From Cellvibrio zantedeschiae (lineage in GTDB: Bacteria > Pseudomonadota > Gammaproteobacteria > Pseudomonadales > Cellvibrionaceae), in assembly GCF_014652535.1 (NCBI RefSeq), contig NZ_BMYZ01000003.1, positions 248,001 to 312,000 of the forward strand: a stretch of 64,000 nt of DNA, in the 5' to 3' direction. This document shows, one piece after another, positions 7,734 to 17,358 of this stretch (position 1 is the first letter of the stretch; each line of letters starts with the position of its first letter). Position numbers and translations under genes: made by a program. The notes under the pieces were generated by a model, which ran no database searches, was not told the origin of the DNA, and saw only the letters and a list, made by a program, of their open reading frames with translations.

Positions 7734-9197
7734 ATGAAGAAAAATGTTTTTACCGCCGTGTCGCTGCTGGGCGCGTTAACGGCCAGTTCGTTAACTGCAT
7801 ACGCAGATGAACAACAAGCCGCTTTTTCTACCAGTGGTAAAAGCATTAGCGTTTATACCACCGCAAAAGATACCAATAAGCGCTTAACCTTAACGGATAC
7901 TTTGAGTTTTGCTCCCGGCAAACAACCGCCGGAAACCGATATTTCTATTTTTGTAAACCCGGCAATTCGCTACCAAACCATGATCGGTATTGGTGGTGCA
8001 ATTACCGATGCAGCGGCAGAAAGTTTTGCAAAATTAACACCGGCAAAACAACAAGAATTTTTAAACGCTTACTACAACAAAGACACAGGCATTGGTTACA
8101 CCTGGGCGCGCACCACAATACACAGCTCGGATTTTAGTAGTGGCAGTTACACCTACATTAAAGAAGGCGATAAAAGCCTGAAAAGTTTTAGCATTAAACA
8201 CGATCAAAAATATCGCATTCCCTTAATCAAAAAAGCTATTGAAGCTGCAGGTGGAAAATTACCACTCATGGCAAGCCCTTGGTCGCCACCAGCGTTTATG
8301 AAAACCAATAAAACCATGTTGCAAGGTGGAACACTTTTACCTGAGTACTACGATACCTGGGCGACCTACTACACCAAATTTATTAAAGCTTATGAAAAAG
8401 AAGGCATTCCAATTTGGGGTATTAGCGTTCAGAACGAACCTATGGCAAAACAAACCTGGGAATCCATGATTTACAGCGCAGAAGAAGAGCGCGACTTCTT
8501 AAAAAATCATCTCGGCCCGGTGATGAAAAAAGAAGGCTTGGGTGATAGACCTATTGTTATTTGGGATCACAACCGCGATTTAATCAATCAACGCGTAAAT
8601 ACTATTTTGGGCGATCCAGAAGCGGCGAAATACGCGTGGGGTATTGGTTATCACTGGTATGAGACATGGGCTGGCGGTCAACCCATGTATAAAAACGTTG
8701 CCGATGTTCACGCAGCTTATCCAGACAAGCCGTTAATGTTGACTGAAGCTTCTATCGAAAAATATTCATTCGACCGTTTGCAATACTGGCCCAACGGCGA
8801 GCGCTACGGCGATTCGATGATTAACGATTTGAATAACGGCACAGTGGCCTGGACTGACTGGAATATTTTGTTAGATGAAACCGGTGGCCCAAATCACGTT
8901 GGCAATTTCTGTTTCTCTCCATTGCATGTAATGAGCAAAACTGGCGAATTAGTTTATACACCCCCTTACTACTACATTGGCCACATTTCCAAGTTTGTTC
9001 AACCTAAAGCTCAACGTGTGAGCGCTGTTGCGAGCAGAAGTAATTTGTTAACCACATCATTTCTCAATGCGGATAACAAAATGGCAACTGTGGTGATGAA
9101 CCCAACGGATAACGAAGTGACTTACAACTTGTTCGTAGGCACTGATAAATCTGTAGTGAAGATTCCAGCGCACGCCATACAGACATTAGTTTATTAA
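7734..9197 (+). CDS. Secreted glycoside hydrolase family 30, likely endo-beta-1,6-glucanase type
   Basis: ATG 7734 after a GAGAG tract; the frame also opens at a GTG 54 bases earlier, but the signal peptide begins at 7734 (cleavage after AYA-DEQ). The 487-residue product has the GH30 barrel with acid/base Glu235 in SVQNEP and nucleophile Glu338 in MLTEAS, plus IGGAITDAAAES and ASPWSPPAFMKTN segments typical of the family, and the small C-terminal beta domain. GH30 includes beta-1,6-glucanases, glucosylceramidases and xylanases. The partnership with the GH5 gene 70 bases upstream favours beta-1,6-branched beta-glucan such as laminarin or fungal wall glucan; this is an inference. Confidence 0.87.
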   Translation: MKKNVFTAVSLLGALTASSLTAYADEQQAAFSTSGKSISVYTTAKDTNKRLTLTDTLSFAPGKQPPETDISIFVNPAIRYQTMIGIGGAITDAAAESFAKLTPAKQQEFLNAYYNKDTGIGYTWARTTIHSSDFSSGSYTYIKEGDKSLKSFSIKHDQKYRIPLIKKAIEAAGGKLPLMASPWSPPAFMKTNKTMLQGGTLLPEYYDTWATYYTKFIKAYEKEGIPIWGISVQNEPMAKQTWESMIYSAEEERDFLKNHLGPVMKKEGLGDRPIVIWDHNRDLINQRVNTILGDPEAAKYAWGIGYHWYETWAGGQPMYKNVADVHAAYPDKPLMLTEASIEKYSFDRLQYWPNGERYGDSMINDLNNGTVAWTDWNILLDETGGPNHVGNFCFSPLHVMSKTGELVYTPPYYYIGHISKFVQPKAQRVSAVASRSNLLTTSFLNADNKMATVVMNPTDNEVTYNLFVGTDKSVVKIPAHAIQTLVY

Positions 9198-9237
9198 TTT
9201 TTTTCGCTGTTGTTTTATGTTTTACCGTTTGAAATAA

Positions 9238-9286
9238 CCTCTGATATTTTTTGCTGTGCGTGCAGGCATAGCAAAAAATTCAGAGG
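9238..9286. repeat. Long imperfect hairpin after the GH30 gene
   Basis: CCTCTGA (9238-9244) pairs with TCAGAGG (9280-9286), and an inner TTTTTTGCT / AGCAAAAAA pair extends the stem. There is no T run after it, so it is more likely a 3' mRNA-stabilising hairpin than a terminator. Confidence 0.5.
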
Positions 9287-9317
9287 CTTGTAATGTTTTC
9301 GCTGTTGTTCTCCCTTT

Positions 9318-9350
9318 GCCGTTTACATAATTTATGTAAACGGCTTTTTT
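9318..9350 (+). terminator. Rho-independent terminator of the GH5-GH30 operon
   Basis: Thirteen-base arms (9318-9330 and 9332-9344, beginning GCCGTTTACATAA) form a perfect stem followed by six T at 9345-9350. This ends the glucanase transcript about 120 bases after the GH30 stop codon. Confidence 0.85.
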
Positions 9351-9379
9351 ATTTCTGGGAGGGGAAAAATAGAAGGGTG

Positions 9380-10924
9380 TTATTGCTTAGCCAAAAGCAA
9401 ATGATTATCCACAATAAATTCTTTGGCGCCGCTAATGCCGTGACAGTAATAATAGTAATTTGTTACCTGCTCGCTTAATGCATCAAAATCATTAAACAAT
9501 ACAGTGGCTGGTAAATCACACTGCAAACGTCCCGGTTCCTTAGAAGCTTCCGCAGCAGTAATGCGCTCATGATCAGGCGGGTGGCTATCCCAGAAATTGG
9601 TTTGGTCTTCATGCAGGTCTTCTTCAATGCGCTTTAACATATCCGCAGGGTATTCGTTAAACACATGCATAATCGCAGCGGGAATGTTGCGCAGCAATTT
9701 ATCTTTTTCATGCAGCGCCTGATAATTTAATTCCATTGCATTGTGCCAGGCGTAAGAAAGCTTACGAATATTTAAAGTATTGGCTTTTACATATTGGCTT
9801 CCTATCAATTGGGTTTCATAACAGTCTGCATCGAACTCCATATTGCGTGACATGGATGAGGTTAGCTTAATACTTAGCTTGTACAAAAAAGCAAATAAAT
9901 AGCGCACGGCTAAAATCATCATTTGCGCAAAGAAAATACAAGCTTGCGCTACGCCATTATCATAAGTTTCTTGCCAGCGAGCCAAACGCGCATGCCATTC
10001 GTCTTGCCCAAATGCGCATTCACCTAACCAACGATTAACGTAATTAACCCACATATTTGTTGTCATAGCAGAGCGCTGTGCAAAGTGACCAAACTCATGC
10101 GCAATTACGCCGAGCAATTGCTGAACGGTGCTACCGGCTACCAACGACAAACCAATCACCAAGCGCAACTTTCCCTGCTGCAAACTGAGTAAACCATTGA
10201 CCGGTCCCGCAGCGGCATTTACATCGGGAATCAATTCAATATATTGCGGTGCAGGCACACCAATGGCATGAGCCATTTGATCAATCGCAGCGTAGAAACG
10301 TTTATTCTTTTTTCGATCAAGCATAAAAGGTTTGGGCCGATTACCCTGCGGCCAGAGCGGATAAATTAAAAATAAAATCAGGATAGTCCCAACAAAAGCT
10401 GGTACTACATAAGTAAGCAATTGCCACCATAAACCGCCGCGCCCAACGATATGGAAACTACCAAACATGTGTTGGCGGCCTTCATGGAAATACCACCATA
10501 AACTCCATGCACTGCCCGATAAAATGCCAAAATAAATCAGCGGGCCAATTAGCGATGCAACAACCACGAGCAGTAGCGATAACTTGTAACTACTCGATAC
10601 CTTAACGGCCTTGAAGGGTGTACTAAAGGTTTTCTCCAACAGTGCGTACACATCTTGCGCCGGCTTTTGAGCTTGCTGCTCTTCAACTGGCAGTTCAACG
10701 TCATAAGACTGGATATTCACTAACAACCCCACCCTGGCAAAACGCTCTTGTAGCTCCAGAGCTTTACTGTAATCCAGTTCCTTTTTGATGATGACCTTTT
10801 TAGTAAGCAGCACATTTGCTTGTTGCTCACTCATTTTCATATCTTTTAATGCCGCAATCACATCTGCTGGCTGGGCTGAAGAATGAATACTGGCCGAGGA
10901 TAAAACGCGATATTTTTTTGCCAT
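9380..10924 (-). CDS. Membrane-bound M48 family metallopeptidase
   Basis: A 514-residue protein. Residues 1-85 are a soluble N-terminal region, followed by two membrane helices (about 112-135 and 160-187). The peptidase M48 domain carries the zinc motif His276-Glu-Phe-Gly-His280 in IAHEFGHFAQRS, and the third zinc ligand is likely the Glu in SRNMEFDADCYE. A further hydrophobic segment lies near AQMMILAVRYLFAFLYKL. Members of this family (HtpX/Oma1 relatives) degrade damaged membrane proteins, so membrane protein quality control is the probable role. It is transcribed alone, converging on the glucanase operon. Codon use looks like the host average. Confidence 0.85.
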   Translation of the reverse strand: MAKKYRVLSSASIHSSAQPADVIAALKDMKMSEQQANVLLTKKVIIKKELDYSKALELQERFARVGLLVNIQSYDVELPVEEQQAQKPAQDVYALLEKTFSTPFKAVKVSSSYKLSLLLVVVASLIGPLIYFGILSGSAWSLWWYFHEGRQHMFGSFHIVGRGGLWWQLLTYVVPAFVGTILILFLIYPLWPQGNRPKPFMLDRKKNKRFYAAIDQMAHAIGVPAPQYIELIPDVNAAAGPVNGLLSLQQGKLRLVIGLSLVAGSTVQQLLGVIAHEFGHFAQRSAMTTNMWVNYVNRWLGECAFGQDEWHARLARWQETYDNGVAQACIFFAQMMILAVRYLFAFLYKLSIKLTSSMSRNMEFDADCYETQLIGSQYVKANTLNIRKLSYAWHNAMELNYQALHEKDKLLRNIPAAIMHVFNEYPADMLKRIEEDLHEDQTNFWDSHPPDHERITAAEASKEPGRLQCDLPATVLFNDFDALSEQVTNYYYYCHGISGAKEFIVDNHLLLAKQ

Positions 10925-11246
10925 TTTATAGTTCCATCTTTCCTTTTAGTTCATTTTATTGGTAGCAACAGGGTAAAGAAATTAGCCGTTCTGCCGAAAC
11001 TTATTTTTATGAATGTTTTTATGAATGTGTAGCCAAGCTAAGCCGATGAGTCCATGTTCCAGGCACTGATGCAGTTGTCGCAGCCCGGCAGCCTGTTGGC
11101 TATTAGTGATCCACCTAAAGAGTGTAATAAGTCTTTGATTTTTCGCCAGCTGGAACCACTTTGTTGTAATAGCCACAATCAACAGCTAGGATTAGCTGAC
11201 CGGTTAAAAAACAACCTTCACCTGAATAAGAATAAATCCTGACCCT
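10925..11246. other. Intergenic region without recognised gene
   Basis: About 320 bases between the divergent M48 peptidase and chemotaxis genes. A direct repeat TTTTTATGAATG occurs twice around 11006-11029. Frames of 62-66 codons exist on both strands but overlap each other and lack ribosome sites. The promoters of both flanking genes must lie here; I cannot place them. Confidence 0.4.
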
Positions 11247-12809
11247 ATGAAAAATTATCTACCTTGGGGCTTTGCGCTCGCGAACTTTTTAATTGTCATT
11301 AGCGCACTAAGCTTTAGCTTCACCAGTATTGTTTTGGGCGCCCTGGCCTCAGGCTTAACTCTGGCTGCTGTCCATTTCGCAAAATTTTCTCATGCACAAG
11401 GGGATGAAACACAAGGCGCCAATAAGGATTCTTTTAGCAGCGCTAAGATCAAGGGCGTGCAAAATATCAGTACTGCTGCAACTTCAATTGCAATTGGTGG
11501 TGCAACCCTTTCCAGTTTTTTGGAGAAACTGGCGTCATCGTTAAGTAAACAAGTAGAACACGCTAAAGAAATCGCCGAGCGGATTGGCGCGCTCGAATCC
11601 AGTAACAATCAGCTCACCGCTAAAATTGACCAGGCCCAAGCCCAGGGCCAGGAAGCCTATGAGTTAACCCAAAAGAGCCACCAACATTTGAGTGTGGTGA
11701 CGCAGCAACAGCAAACCCTCAACACCCAAATTGCGGAAACCAGTGCGTTACTCGCAAAATTCCAACAGCAAGCCCATTCCATTAGCGCAATTACCGAAGT
11801 TATTAATCAGCTAGCCAAGCAAACCAATTTACTTGCGCTCAATGCCGCGATTGAAGCTGCACGCGCAGGCGAACAAGGCAGAGGCTTTGCGGTAGTGGCC
11901 GATGAAGTGCGCAACCTCGCCTACAAAACGGCGCAAGCAACCCAGAATATTGAACAGTTGGTTACTGAAATTACCCACGATAGTTCCGCCTCTGTAGCAG
12001 CAATGGATTCTGTTGTGAAATCCGGCGAGCAAATGAACCAATCCATTCAGGAAGTTGCAGGCTTTATCAAAACCGCATCCGCCAATAGCAGCGAAGCATT
12101 TAATTCCATGAATGTGGTAACCCATATTATTCGCGAGCATGAACAAACTAATTCCGGTATTTTTGCCAACGCTGAAAATTTGCATCATTCAATTTTGTCC
12201 GTGGATAAAGAGCTGGAAAGTACCTCGGAAAAAATTCTCAGCCTGACCAACCAAACCGAGGGTATCTTCCGCCATTTGCATTTATTCGAACTGGGGGATC
12301 GCAACAGTCAGGTCATGAACATTGCTATATCGACCGCCAAACAAATTGGAGAACTGTTTGAAGATGCGATCAGGCGCGGCGCAATTTCCGAGCGCGACTT
12401 ATTTGATTTTAATTACAAAGCGGTACCCAACACCAAACCACAAAAGTTCACCACCGGTTTTGATAGTTTTACTGATAAACATTTGCCGGCAATTCAAGAA
12501 CCCATTTTGACCGCCAATAGCTTTATTGTGTTTGCTGGCGCAGTGGATATTAACGGTTATTTTCCCACGCATAACCAAAAATTTAGCCAACCACTAACCG
12601 GAAATTATGAAAAAGATTTAGTCAGCAGCCGCACCAAGCGAATCTTTAATGACCGCACCGGGTCGCGCTGCGGAAAAAACATAGAAATCTTTTTGCTACA
12701 AACTTACAAGCGTGACACCGGCGAAGTGATGCACGATCTTTCCAGCCCCATTTATGTCAATGGAAAACACTGGGGTGGATTTAGAATTGGTTATCTCGCT
12801 CAAATTTAA
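11247..12809 (+). CDS. Methyl-accepting chemotaxis protein with C-terminal sensory region
   Basis: A 520-residue transducer. Two closely spaced membrane helices (about residues 5-22 and 27-45) leave almost no periplasmic loop. The cytoplasmic signalling domain follows, with the conserved hairpin tip [20 protein letters not shown] near residue 200. Instead of ending there, the protein continues about 130 residues past the coiled coil into a C-terminal globular region (about 390-520) with [19 protein letters not shown] and HWGGFRIGY blocks; this C-terminal region occurs in other transducers of gammaproteobacteria and resembles a PDC/Cache-like sensor in the cytoplasm. The ligand is unknown. The gene is monocistronic and ends at a terminator. 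Confidence 0.85.
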   Translation: MKNYLPWGFALANFLIVISALSFSFTSIVLGALASGLTLAAVHFAKFSHAQGDETQGANKDSFSSAKIKGVQNISTAATSIAIGGATLSSFLEKLASSLSKQVEHAKEIAERIGALESSNNQLTAKIDQAQAQGQEAYELTQKSHQHLSVVTQQQQTLNTQIAETSALLAKFQQQAHSISAITEVINQLAKQTNLLALNAAIEAARAGEQGRGFAVVADEVRNLAYKTAQATQNIEQLVTEITHDSSASVAAMDSVVKSGEQMNQSIQEVAGFIKTASANSSEAFNSMNVVTHIIREHEQTNSGIFANAENLHHSILSVDKELESTSEKILSLTNQTEGIFRHLHLFELGDRNSQVMNIAISTAKQIGELFEDAIRRGAISERDLFDFNYKAVPNTKPQKFTTGFDSFTDKHLPAIQEPILTANSFIVFAGAVDINGYFPTHNQKFSQPLTGNYEKDLVSSRTKRIFNDRTGSRCGKNIEIFLLQTYKRDTGEVMHDLSSPIYVNGKHWGGFRIGYLAQI

Positions 12810-12823
12810 ACGCGAATAAAAAA

Positions 12824-12851
12824 AGCCCGGCTCAGGTAACTCAGCCGGGCT
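12824..12851. terminator. Bidirectional terminator between two convergent chemotaxis genes
   Basis: AGCCCGGCT (12824-12832) and AGCCGGGCT (12843-12851) form a 9-base stem with an A run before and a T-rich run after. It serves the upstream plus-strand gene and the minus-strand gene ending at 12871. Confidence 0.85.
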
Positions 12852-12870
12852 TTCTTCTTAATACCATTAA

Positions 12871-13929
12871 TTAATGATGATAAACCACTGACTCACCAGA
12901 ATGTGCCATGCGTTCGAGCGCGTCTATCAAGCGCGAGCTGGCAGTTTCCATGCGTCTTACTGCAGACACAGTTGCATCAGAATTGCCACGGCTATTAGCT
13001 TCAAACACAGCGGCTACTTCGCGCTGTAAAGTTTCTTGCGCGTCATCAATTTCTTTTTTGCCACTTAAAGGAGAATTCGATGTTTGAAAGTCCCGCAAAC
13101 TTTCGCTCGATAATCCAAATAGCACGCGATAAACGCGAAATTTATATAAAAGATGATCGACCTTGGCAACTTCGCACAAACTGCGCAGTGAAGCAGCCGT
13201 GGTTGTACGTTCGGAAATTTTTGCGATATCCAAAATATGGCTAATAGTTTTTGCGGCTTCAGCACCATCGCTACTGAATGAATCGGCTTGCTGCGCAAAA
13301 GAAACAATTTGTTCACGGCTTGCGGCACTGTCTTCACGCATTTGGCTTACCAGTGCAGAAATTTCGCCAGTGGCTTGCGCGGTACGTTGCGCAAGGCTGC
13401 GCACTTCGTCAGCTACTACCGCAAACCCTCGCCCTTGTTCGCCAGCACGCGCCGCTTCAATTGCCGCATTTAACGCGAGCAAGTTAGTTTGGTCGGCAAC
13501 GCCTTTAATTAAATTCACAATGCCACTAATTTGTTGCGCACGGCTATCCAACTCACCTACGCGAGTTGCAGAGACTTGCGAATCAGTTGCGAGTTTTCCC
13601 AAGTGACCGGAAATTAAACTCACTGCGGTGCTGCAACTGGCGGAGGTTGCTTGCATATCGGCAGCGCGTTCTTTTTCATCGCGCATGTTGGCAGCAAAGC
13701 CACCCAGGCTACCTTGAATTGCGGTGATGGATTCACCCATTGATTGCAATTGGACAAGCAAATCTTTAACGCGTAACAATTCCAGCTTGTCACCGTTTAC
13801 ATTCTTGCGCAGCTTTTCGAGTTCCTGGTTAGCTGCCGATAATTCGGTATCGCGGGTATTCAGGGCGCGGCGCAGCGTAGAAATTTCTTCTTGTGCGGCC
13901 ATAAGTTCTTGTTTATTAAAGCCAAACAT
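12871..13929 (-). CDS. Soluble methyl-accepting chemotaxis protein with degenerate CZB-like tail
   Basis: A 352-residue protein without membrane segments. Residues 1-60 form a coiled coil, then the chemotaxis signalling domain with the hairpin tip [20 protein letters not shown] near residue 165. The C-terminal 100 residues have the outline of a CZB zinc-binding domain: [22 protein letters not shown] keeps the first His, but the later Cys of the usual CRLGKWY block and the later His are absent (the region reads [12 protein letters not shown]). CZB domains sense zinc or hypochlorite, so this one may have lost that ligand set. Probably a cytoplasmic transducer. Confidence 0.8.
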   Translation of the reverse strand: MFGFNKQELMAAQEEISTLRRALNTRDTELSAANQELEKLRKNVNGDKLELLRVKDLLVQLQSMGESITAIQGSLGGFAANMRDEKERAADMQATSASCSTAVSLISGHLGKLATDSQVSATRVGELDSRAQQISGIVNLIKGVADQTNLLALNAAIEAARAGEQGRGFAVVADEVRSLAQRTAQATGEISALVSQMREDSAASREQIVSFAQQADSFSSDGAEAAKTISHILDIAKISERTTTAASLRSLCEVAKVDHLLYKFRVYRVLFGLSSESLRDFQTSNSPLSGKKEIDDAQETLQREVAAVFEANSRGNSDATVSAVRRMETASSRLIDALERMAHSGESVVYHH

Positions 13930-14091
13930 GGATGAATCCTTGAGCGTTAAAGTTTTAGACTTGTTTTGTCGCGGGCTTTTGCCGCGCTGTATAGCTAAGC
14001 CTAGTCTATAAATTCACCAGCACGAGAAAACTTTTTGTTGTAGTCATTTCTGATACAGATTCAAAAAACCGGGTAACAGCCAAAATAAAAA

Positions 14092-14121
14092 AGCCGACAA
14101 CCAAAGTTGTCGGCTTTTTTT
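14092..14121 (-). terminator. Terminator of the sulfate transport operon
   Basis: AGCCGACAAC (14092-14101) and GTTGTCGGCT (14106-14115) with a CAAA loop, flanked by A and T runs on both sides. It lies 27 bases beyond the cysA stop codon on the minus strand and can act in both directions. Confidence 0.88.
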
Positions 14122-14147
14122 AAAGCTTCCCAAAAAGAACTGGAGTT

Positions 14148-15206
14148 CTATCCCTGCAAGAACACCTTGGAACTGGTGGGGCGCGCAAATACGTTAGCAC
14201 CAACACTTAAATCCAGCGAGCGCTCGTGTGAACGAGGGAGCTCAACATGAATCACGTCATCGCTTAAATTATTTTTAAGCTCTATACGCAATACTGATCC
14301 CGCCGTGCTCACATGAGAAATGGTTGCCGGAATTGAACCTTCGCTATTGTCTTGCGTTAGTTCAATGTCATGCGGTCTTACATAAGCCACTGCCGTCCGG
14401 TTGTTGATGCCATTAAATTCCGGTGCAGGCAATTTGTAGTCGCCAATGTGCGCCCAACCATTTTCTACGCGGCTGTGAAATAAATTCACCTGACCGATAA
14501 AATCGTACACAAAAGGGCTTGCCGGATTGTTGTAAATATCATCTGGCGAACCGATTTGTTCGATCTTGCCTTTGTTCAACACAACGATACGGTCGGCCAC
14601 TTCCATGGCTTCTTCCTGATCGTGAGTTACGAAGATAGAAGTGATATGCAATTCGTCGTGCAAACGACGCAACCAGCGACGCAAATCCTTACGCACTTTT
14701 GCATCGAGTGCACCGAAAGGTTCATCCAGTAATAATACTTTTGGTTCAACCGCCAGCGCACGCGCCAAGGCAATACGTTGACGTTGACCGCCAGACAATT
14801 GATGCGGATAGCGATCAGCCAACCAATCCAACTGCACGAGTTTTAACAATTCGTGTACGCGACGTTTGATTTCTTCTTTACTTGGGCGCGTTTCTTTCGG
14901 GCGAACGCTCAAACCAAAAGCCACGTTATCAAACACGGTCATGTGGCGGAACAAGGCGTAATGCTGGAATACGAAACCAACGTTACGCTCACGCACGTGA
15001 ACATCAGTTGCGTCTTCACCGTGGAATAAAACACTGCCGTTATCCGGGTTTTCTAAACCGGCGATGATGCGCAGCAGAGTTGTTTTGCCGCATCCTGATG
15101 GACCGAGTAATGCTACCAATTCACCCGTAGGAAAATCCAGGGATACATTGTTCAGCGCGGTAAAGTTGCCGAAGGTTTTGTGTAGGTTACGAACTTCGAT
15201 GCTCAT
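14148..15206 (-). CDS. cysA: Sulfate/thiosulfate ABC transporter ATP-binding protein CysA
   Basis: A 352-residue ATPase energising sulfate import through the two permeases encoded upstream. Walker [10 protein letters not shown] near residue 34, Q-loop in FVFQHYALF, signature LSGGQRQR, Walker [13 protein letters not shown] and the switch His in [10 protein letters not shown] are all present, followed by a regulatory beta-rich C-terminus as in CysA. The start follows GAGA by seven bases. It belongs to the cysP-cysT-cysW-cysA series, but unusually about 265 bases holding a dispersed repeat separate it from cysW. Confidence 0.93.
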   Translation of the reverse strand: MSIEVRNLHKTFGNFTALNNVSLDFPTGELVALLGPSGCGKTTLLRIIAGLENPDNGSVLFHGEDATDVHVRERNVGFVFQHYALFRHMTVFDNVAFGLSVRPKETRPSKEEIKRRVHELLKLVQLDWLADRYPHQLSGGQRQRIALARALAVEPKVLLLDEPFGALDAKVRKDLRRWLRRLHDELHITSIFVTHDQEEAMEVADRIVVLNKGKIEQIGSPDDIYNNPASPFVYDFIGQVNLFHSRVENGWAHIGDYKLPAPEFNGINNRTAVAYVRPHDIELTQDNSEGSIPATISHVSTAGSVLRIELKNNLSDDVIHVELPRSHERSLDLSVGANVFARPTSSKVFLQG

Positions 15207-15240
15207 AATAATTTCTCAAAAAATAAACTAATTCTATTTA

Positions 15241-15460
15241 CTGGCACCAAATGGGTCCCTTGCGAGTTCCCCGAGCACTGGAGGAAAATTTGCGCAAAAC
15301 AAACCGGACGTTTGTTTTAGTGGCACCGCGACAAGGATGTCGCGTTGCCACGGCGTGAATTTTCCGAAGCGCGCAGGAAACAGGAACGAACAGGGTGTCT
15401 TTTCTTTTGGTTACTTTTCTTTGGACAAGCAAAGAAAAGTGACTCGCCAACAGGCGAAAA
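15241..15460 (-). repeat. Dispersed 220-bp palindromic repeat, copy A, inside the cys operon
   Basis: This segment is closely similar, in inverted orientation, to 21387-21610. Shared blocks include GAGTTCCCCGAGCACTGGA, CGAAGCGCGCAGGAAACAGG (allowing one change) and CTTTTGGTTACTTTTC. It contains several internal stems: AAACAAAC with GTTTGTTT, CGCGACA with TGTCGCG, and CTTTTC with GAAAAG around TTGGACAAGCAA. It fills the cysW-cysA gap. Short frames inside it (for example 15337-15606) are repeat-derived and probably not translated. Confidence 0.85.
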
Positions 15461-15470
15461 AATCACTCAT

Positions 15471-16367
15471 TTACTGCGCCTGTGCAGTCCTAACTGCCAA
15501 CTCATGCTCTCGCGCTGCCTTCCATTCCAACGCGCTCTTTAATACCAAAGTAACTAATGCCAAAAGCGCTAACAAAGATGCAACAGCAAAGGCGGCAGCA
15601 AATTGATACTCGTTATACAAAATTTCAATATGCAGTGGCATGGTGTTGGTTTGGCCGCGAATTTTTCCGCTCACTACACTCACCGCACCGAACTCACCCA
15701 TAGCACGCGCGTTACATAAAATAATTCCGTATAGCAAACCCCACTTAATCGACGGCAGGATTACGCGGAAAAACATTTTCCAACCACTTGCACCTAAAGT
15801 AATTGCCGCTTCTTCTTGCTCTTTGCCTTGCTCTTGCATAAGCGGGATTAATTCGCGTGCAATAAATGGGAAAGTAATAAATACCGTTGCCAATACAATT
15901 CCCGGTACTGCGAACATAATGCGAATATCGTGATCCATTAACCAATGGCCAAACACGCCTTGTGCACCAAACAACAACATGTAAATCAAACCGGCAATGA
16001 CCGGTGAAACAGCAAAGGGTAAATCAATTAAAGTGATTGCTAATTGCTTGCCGCGGAATTGGAATTTTGCAATTGCCCAAGCTGCTGCCAAACCAAATAT
16101 CACATTGAGCGGCACTGCAATTGCGGCAGCGATCAATGTTAATTTAATCGCATGTGCTGCAGCAGGTTCTGTAATCGCGGCAAAGTAAACTTCAGCACCT
16201 TTACTAAAAGCTTCAACAAATACGACGACCAAAGGCAAAATTAAAAACAATGTTAAAAACAGTAGCGAAACTGCAATTAACGTGTAGCGAATCCAAGGCG
16301 CCTCTGTAGTCGCGCCTTGAACGCGTGCAGCGCTACTGCTATGTAAATTAGAAACTATACCGCCCAT
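15471..16367 (-). CDS. cysW: Sulfate/thiosulfate ABC transporter permease CysW
   Basis: A 298-residue inner membrane permease with six predicted helices and the EAA loop visible as EEAAITLGASGWKMFFRVILPSI. I choose ATG 16367, two bases after the cysT stop codon with GGGGG upstream; the frame also opens at 16397, overlapping cysT. CysW forms a heterodimer with CysT and works with CysA and the periplasmic binding protein. The usual C-terminal charged tail is present. Downstream the operon is interrupted by the dispersed repeat before cysA. Confidence 0.92.
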   Translation of the reverse strand: MGGIVSNLHSSSAARVQGATTEAPWIRYTLIAVSLLFLTLFLILPLVVVFVEAFSKGAEVYFAAITEPAAAHAIKLTLIAAAIAVPLNVIFGLAAAWAIAKFQFRGKQLAITLIDLPFAVSPVIAGLIYMLLFGAQGVFGHWLMDHDIRIMFAVPGIVLATVFITFPFIARELIPLMQEQGKEQEEAAITLGASGWKMFFRVILPSIKWGLLYGIILCNARAMGEFGAVSVVSGKIRGQTNTMPLHIEILYNEYQFAAAFAVASLLALLALVTLVLKSALEWKAAREHELAVRTAQAQ

Positions 16368-16369
16368 GA

Positions 16370-17251
16370 TTAACCCCCGGTTCTCTTGTGGCTCCAATGC
16401 TGGAGCAAGTTAATCAATAACAACAAAATAAAAGAGAACAGCAACATCACACTACCTAATGCTGCAGCACCGGCGTAATCAAATTGTTCCAATTTAGTCA
16501 TAATTAATAGTGGGGTAATTTCAGTGCGATAAGGCATGTTGCCGCTGATAAAAACCACCGAACCGTATTCACCAATGGCACGCGCGAACGAAAGCGCAAA
16601 GCCAGTTAAAAGTGAAGGTAAAAGCGCAGGGAAAATAATGCGTTTGAAAGTTTGCCAGCGGCTTGCACCTAAACTTGCAGCAGCTTCTTCCACTTCGGCT
16701 TCCAAATCTGCAAGCACGGGTTGCACGGTGCGCACCACAAAGGGCAAACCAATAAATGTCAGCGCAATGGTTACACCAATCCAGGTGTAAGCAATTTTAA
16801 TATCGATCAATGCAAAATATTGCCCGACTAAACCATTGGGCGCATAGATTGCAGTGAGCGCAATACCGGCGACAGCAGTCGGTAATGCAAAAGGTAAATC
16901 GACAATCGCATCGACAATGCGTTTACCGGGAAATGTGTAACGCACCAACACCCATGCGACGATCAAACCGAAAAATAAATTCAGGGTTGCACCAATTAGC
17001 GATGCACCAAAAGTCAAACGATAACTCGCCAAAGCGCGGCGATTGGTAATTACATCCCAAAGCTGATCCAGTGGCATTTCAAAACTTTTTACCACTAATG
17101 CCGCCAGGGGTATAAACACAATAAGGCTTGCGTACAGGGTTCCAAAACCCAACGACAAGCCAAAACCAGGAAGTACAGATTTTTGTAACCAAGGTTGTTT
17201 TTTCTGAGACGCCTGTTGTGGTAGCGGCTCTATTAATGTTGAAGCACTCAT
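16370..17251 (-). CDS. cysT: Sulfate/thiosulfate ABC transporter permease CysT
   Basis: A 293-residue permease (also called CysU). The first helix follows a polar 25-residue N-terminus; the EAA motif reads EEAAASLGASRWQTFKRIIFPALLPS. The segment RAIGEYGSVVFISGN before the last helices is typical for this subunit. It is the first permease of the series and is translationally close to cysW (2 bases between stop and start). A terminator-like hairpin separates it from the binding protein gene upstream. Confidence 0.93.
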   Translation of the reverse strand: MSASTLIEPLPQQASQKKQPWLQKSVLPGFGLSLGFGTLYASLIVFIPLAALVVKSFEMPLDQLWDVITNRRALASYRLTFGASLIGATLNLFFGLIVAWVLVRYTFPGKRIVDAIVDLPFALPTAVAGIALTAIYAPNGLVGQYFALIDIKIAYTWIGVTIALTFIGLPFVVRTVQPVLADLEAEVEEAAASLGASRWQTFKRIIFPALLPSLLTGFALSFARAIGEYGSVVFISGNMPYRTEITPLLIMTKLEQFDYAGAAALGSVMLLFSFILLLLINLLQHWSHKRTGG

Positions 17252-17320
17252 TTAAAAAATCTCGTCAGTACCTGTGGTCAGGTAACTCTTTGAAAGCGAC
17301 CTTTATTGAAAAACCAGTTG

Positions 17321-17349
17321 AAAAATCGCTCGCACTGAGTGCGAGCGAT
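17321..17349 (-). terminator. Terminator-like hairpin between binding-protein gene and permease genes
   Basis: A perfect 12-base stem, ATCGCTCGCACT (17325-17336) with AGTGCGAGCGAT (17338-17349), stands 10 bases after the binding-protein stop codon. On the minus strand it is followed by a run of T. It has the form of an intrinsic terminator and probably lets only part of transcription continue into cysTWA. Confidence 0.75.
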
Positions 17350-17358
17350 GCGGTGCTA

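Noticed and set aside
10982-11242. Overlapping short frames on both strands before the chemotaxis gene
   Set aside because: They overlap each other, lack ribosome sites and have no recognisable protein features.
15337-15606. Frame encoding an FGYFSLDKQRKVT-type peptide
   Set aside because: It lies in the dispersed repeat and its twin at 21.4 kb gives a different frame; it is best explained as repeat DNA.
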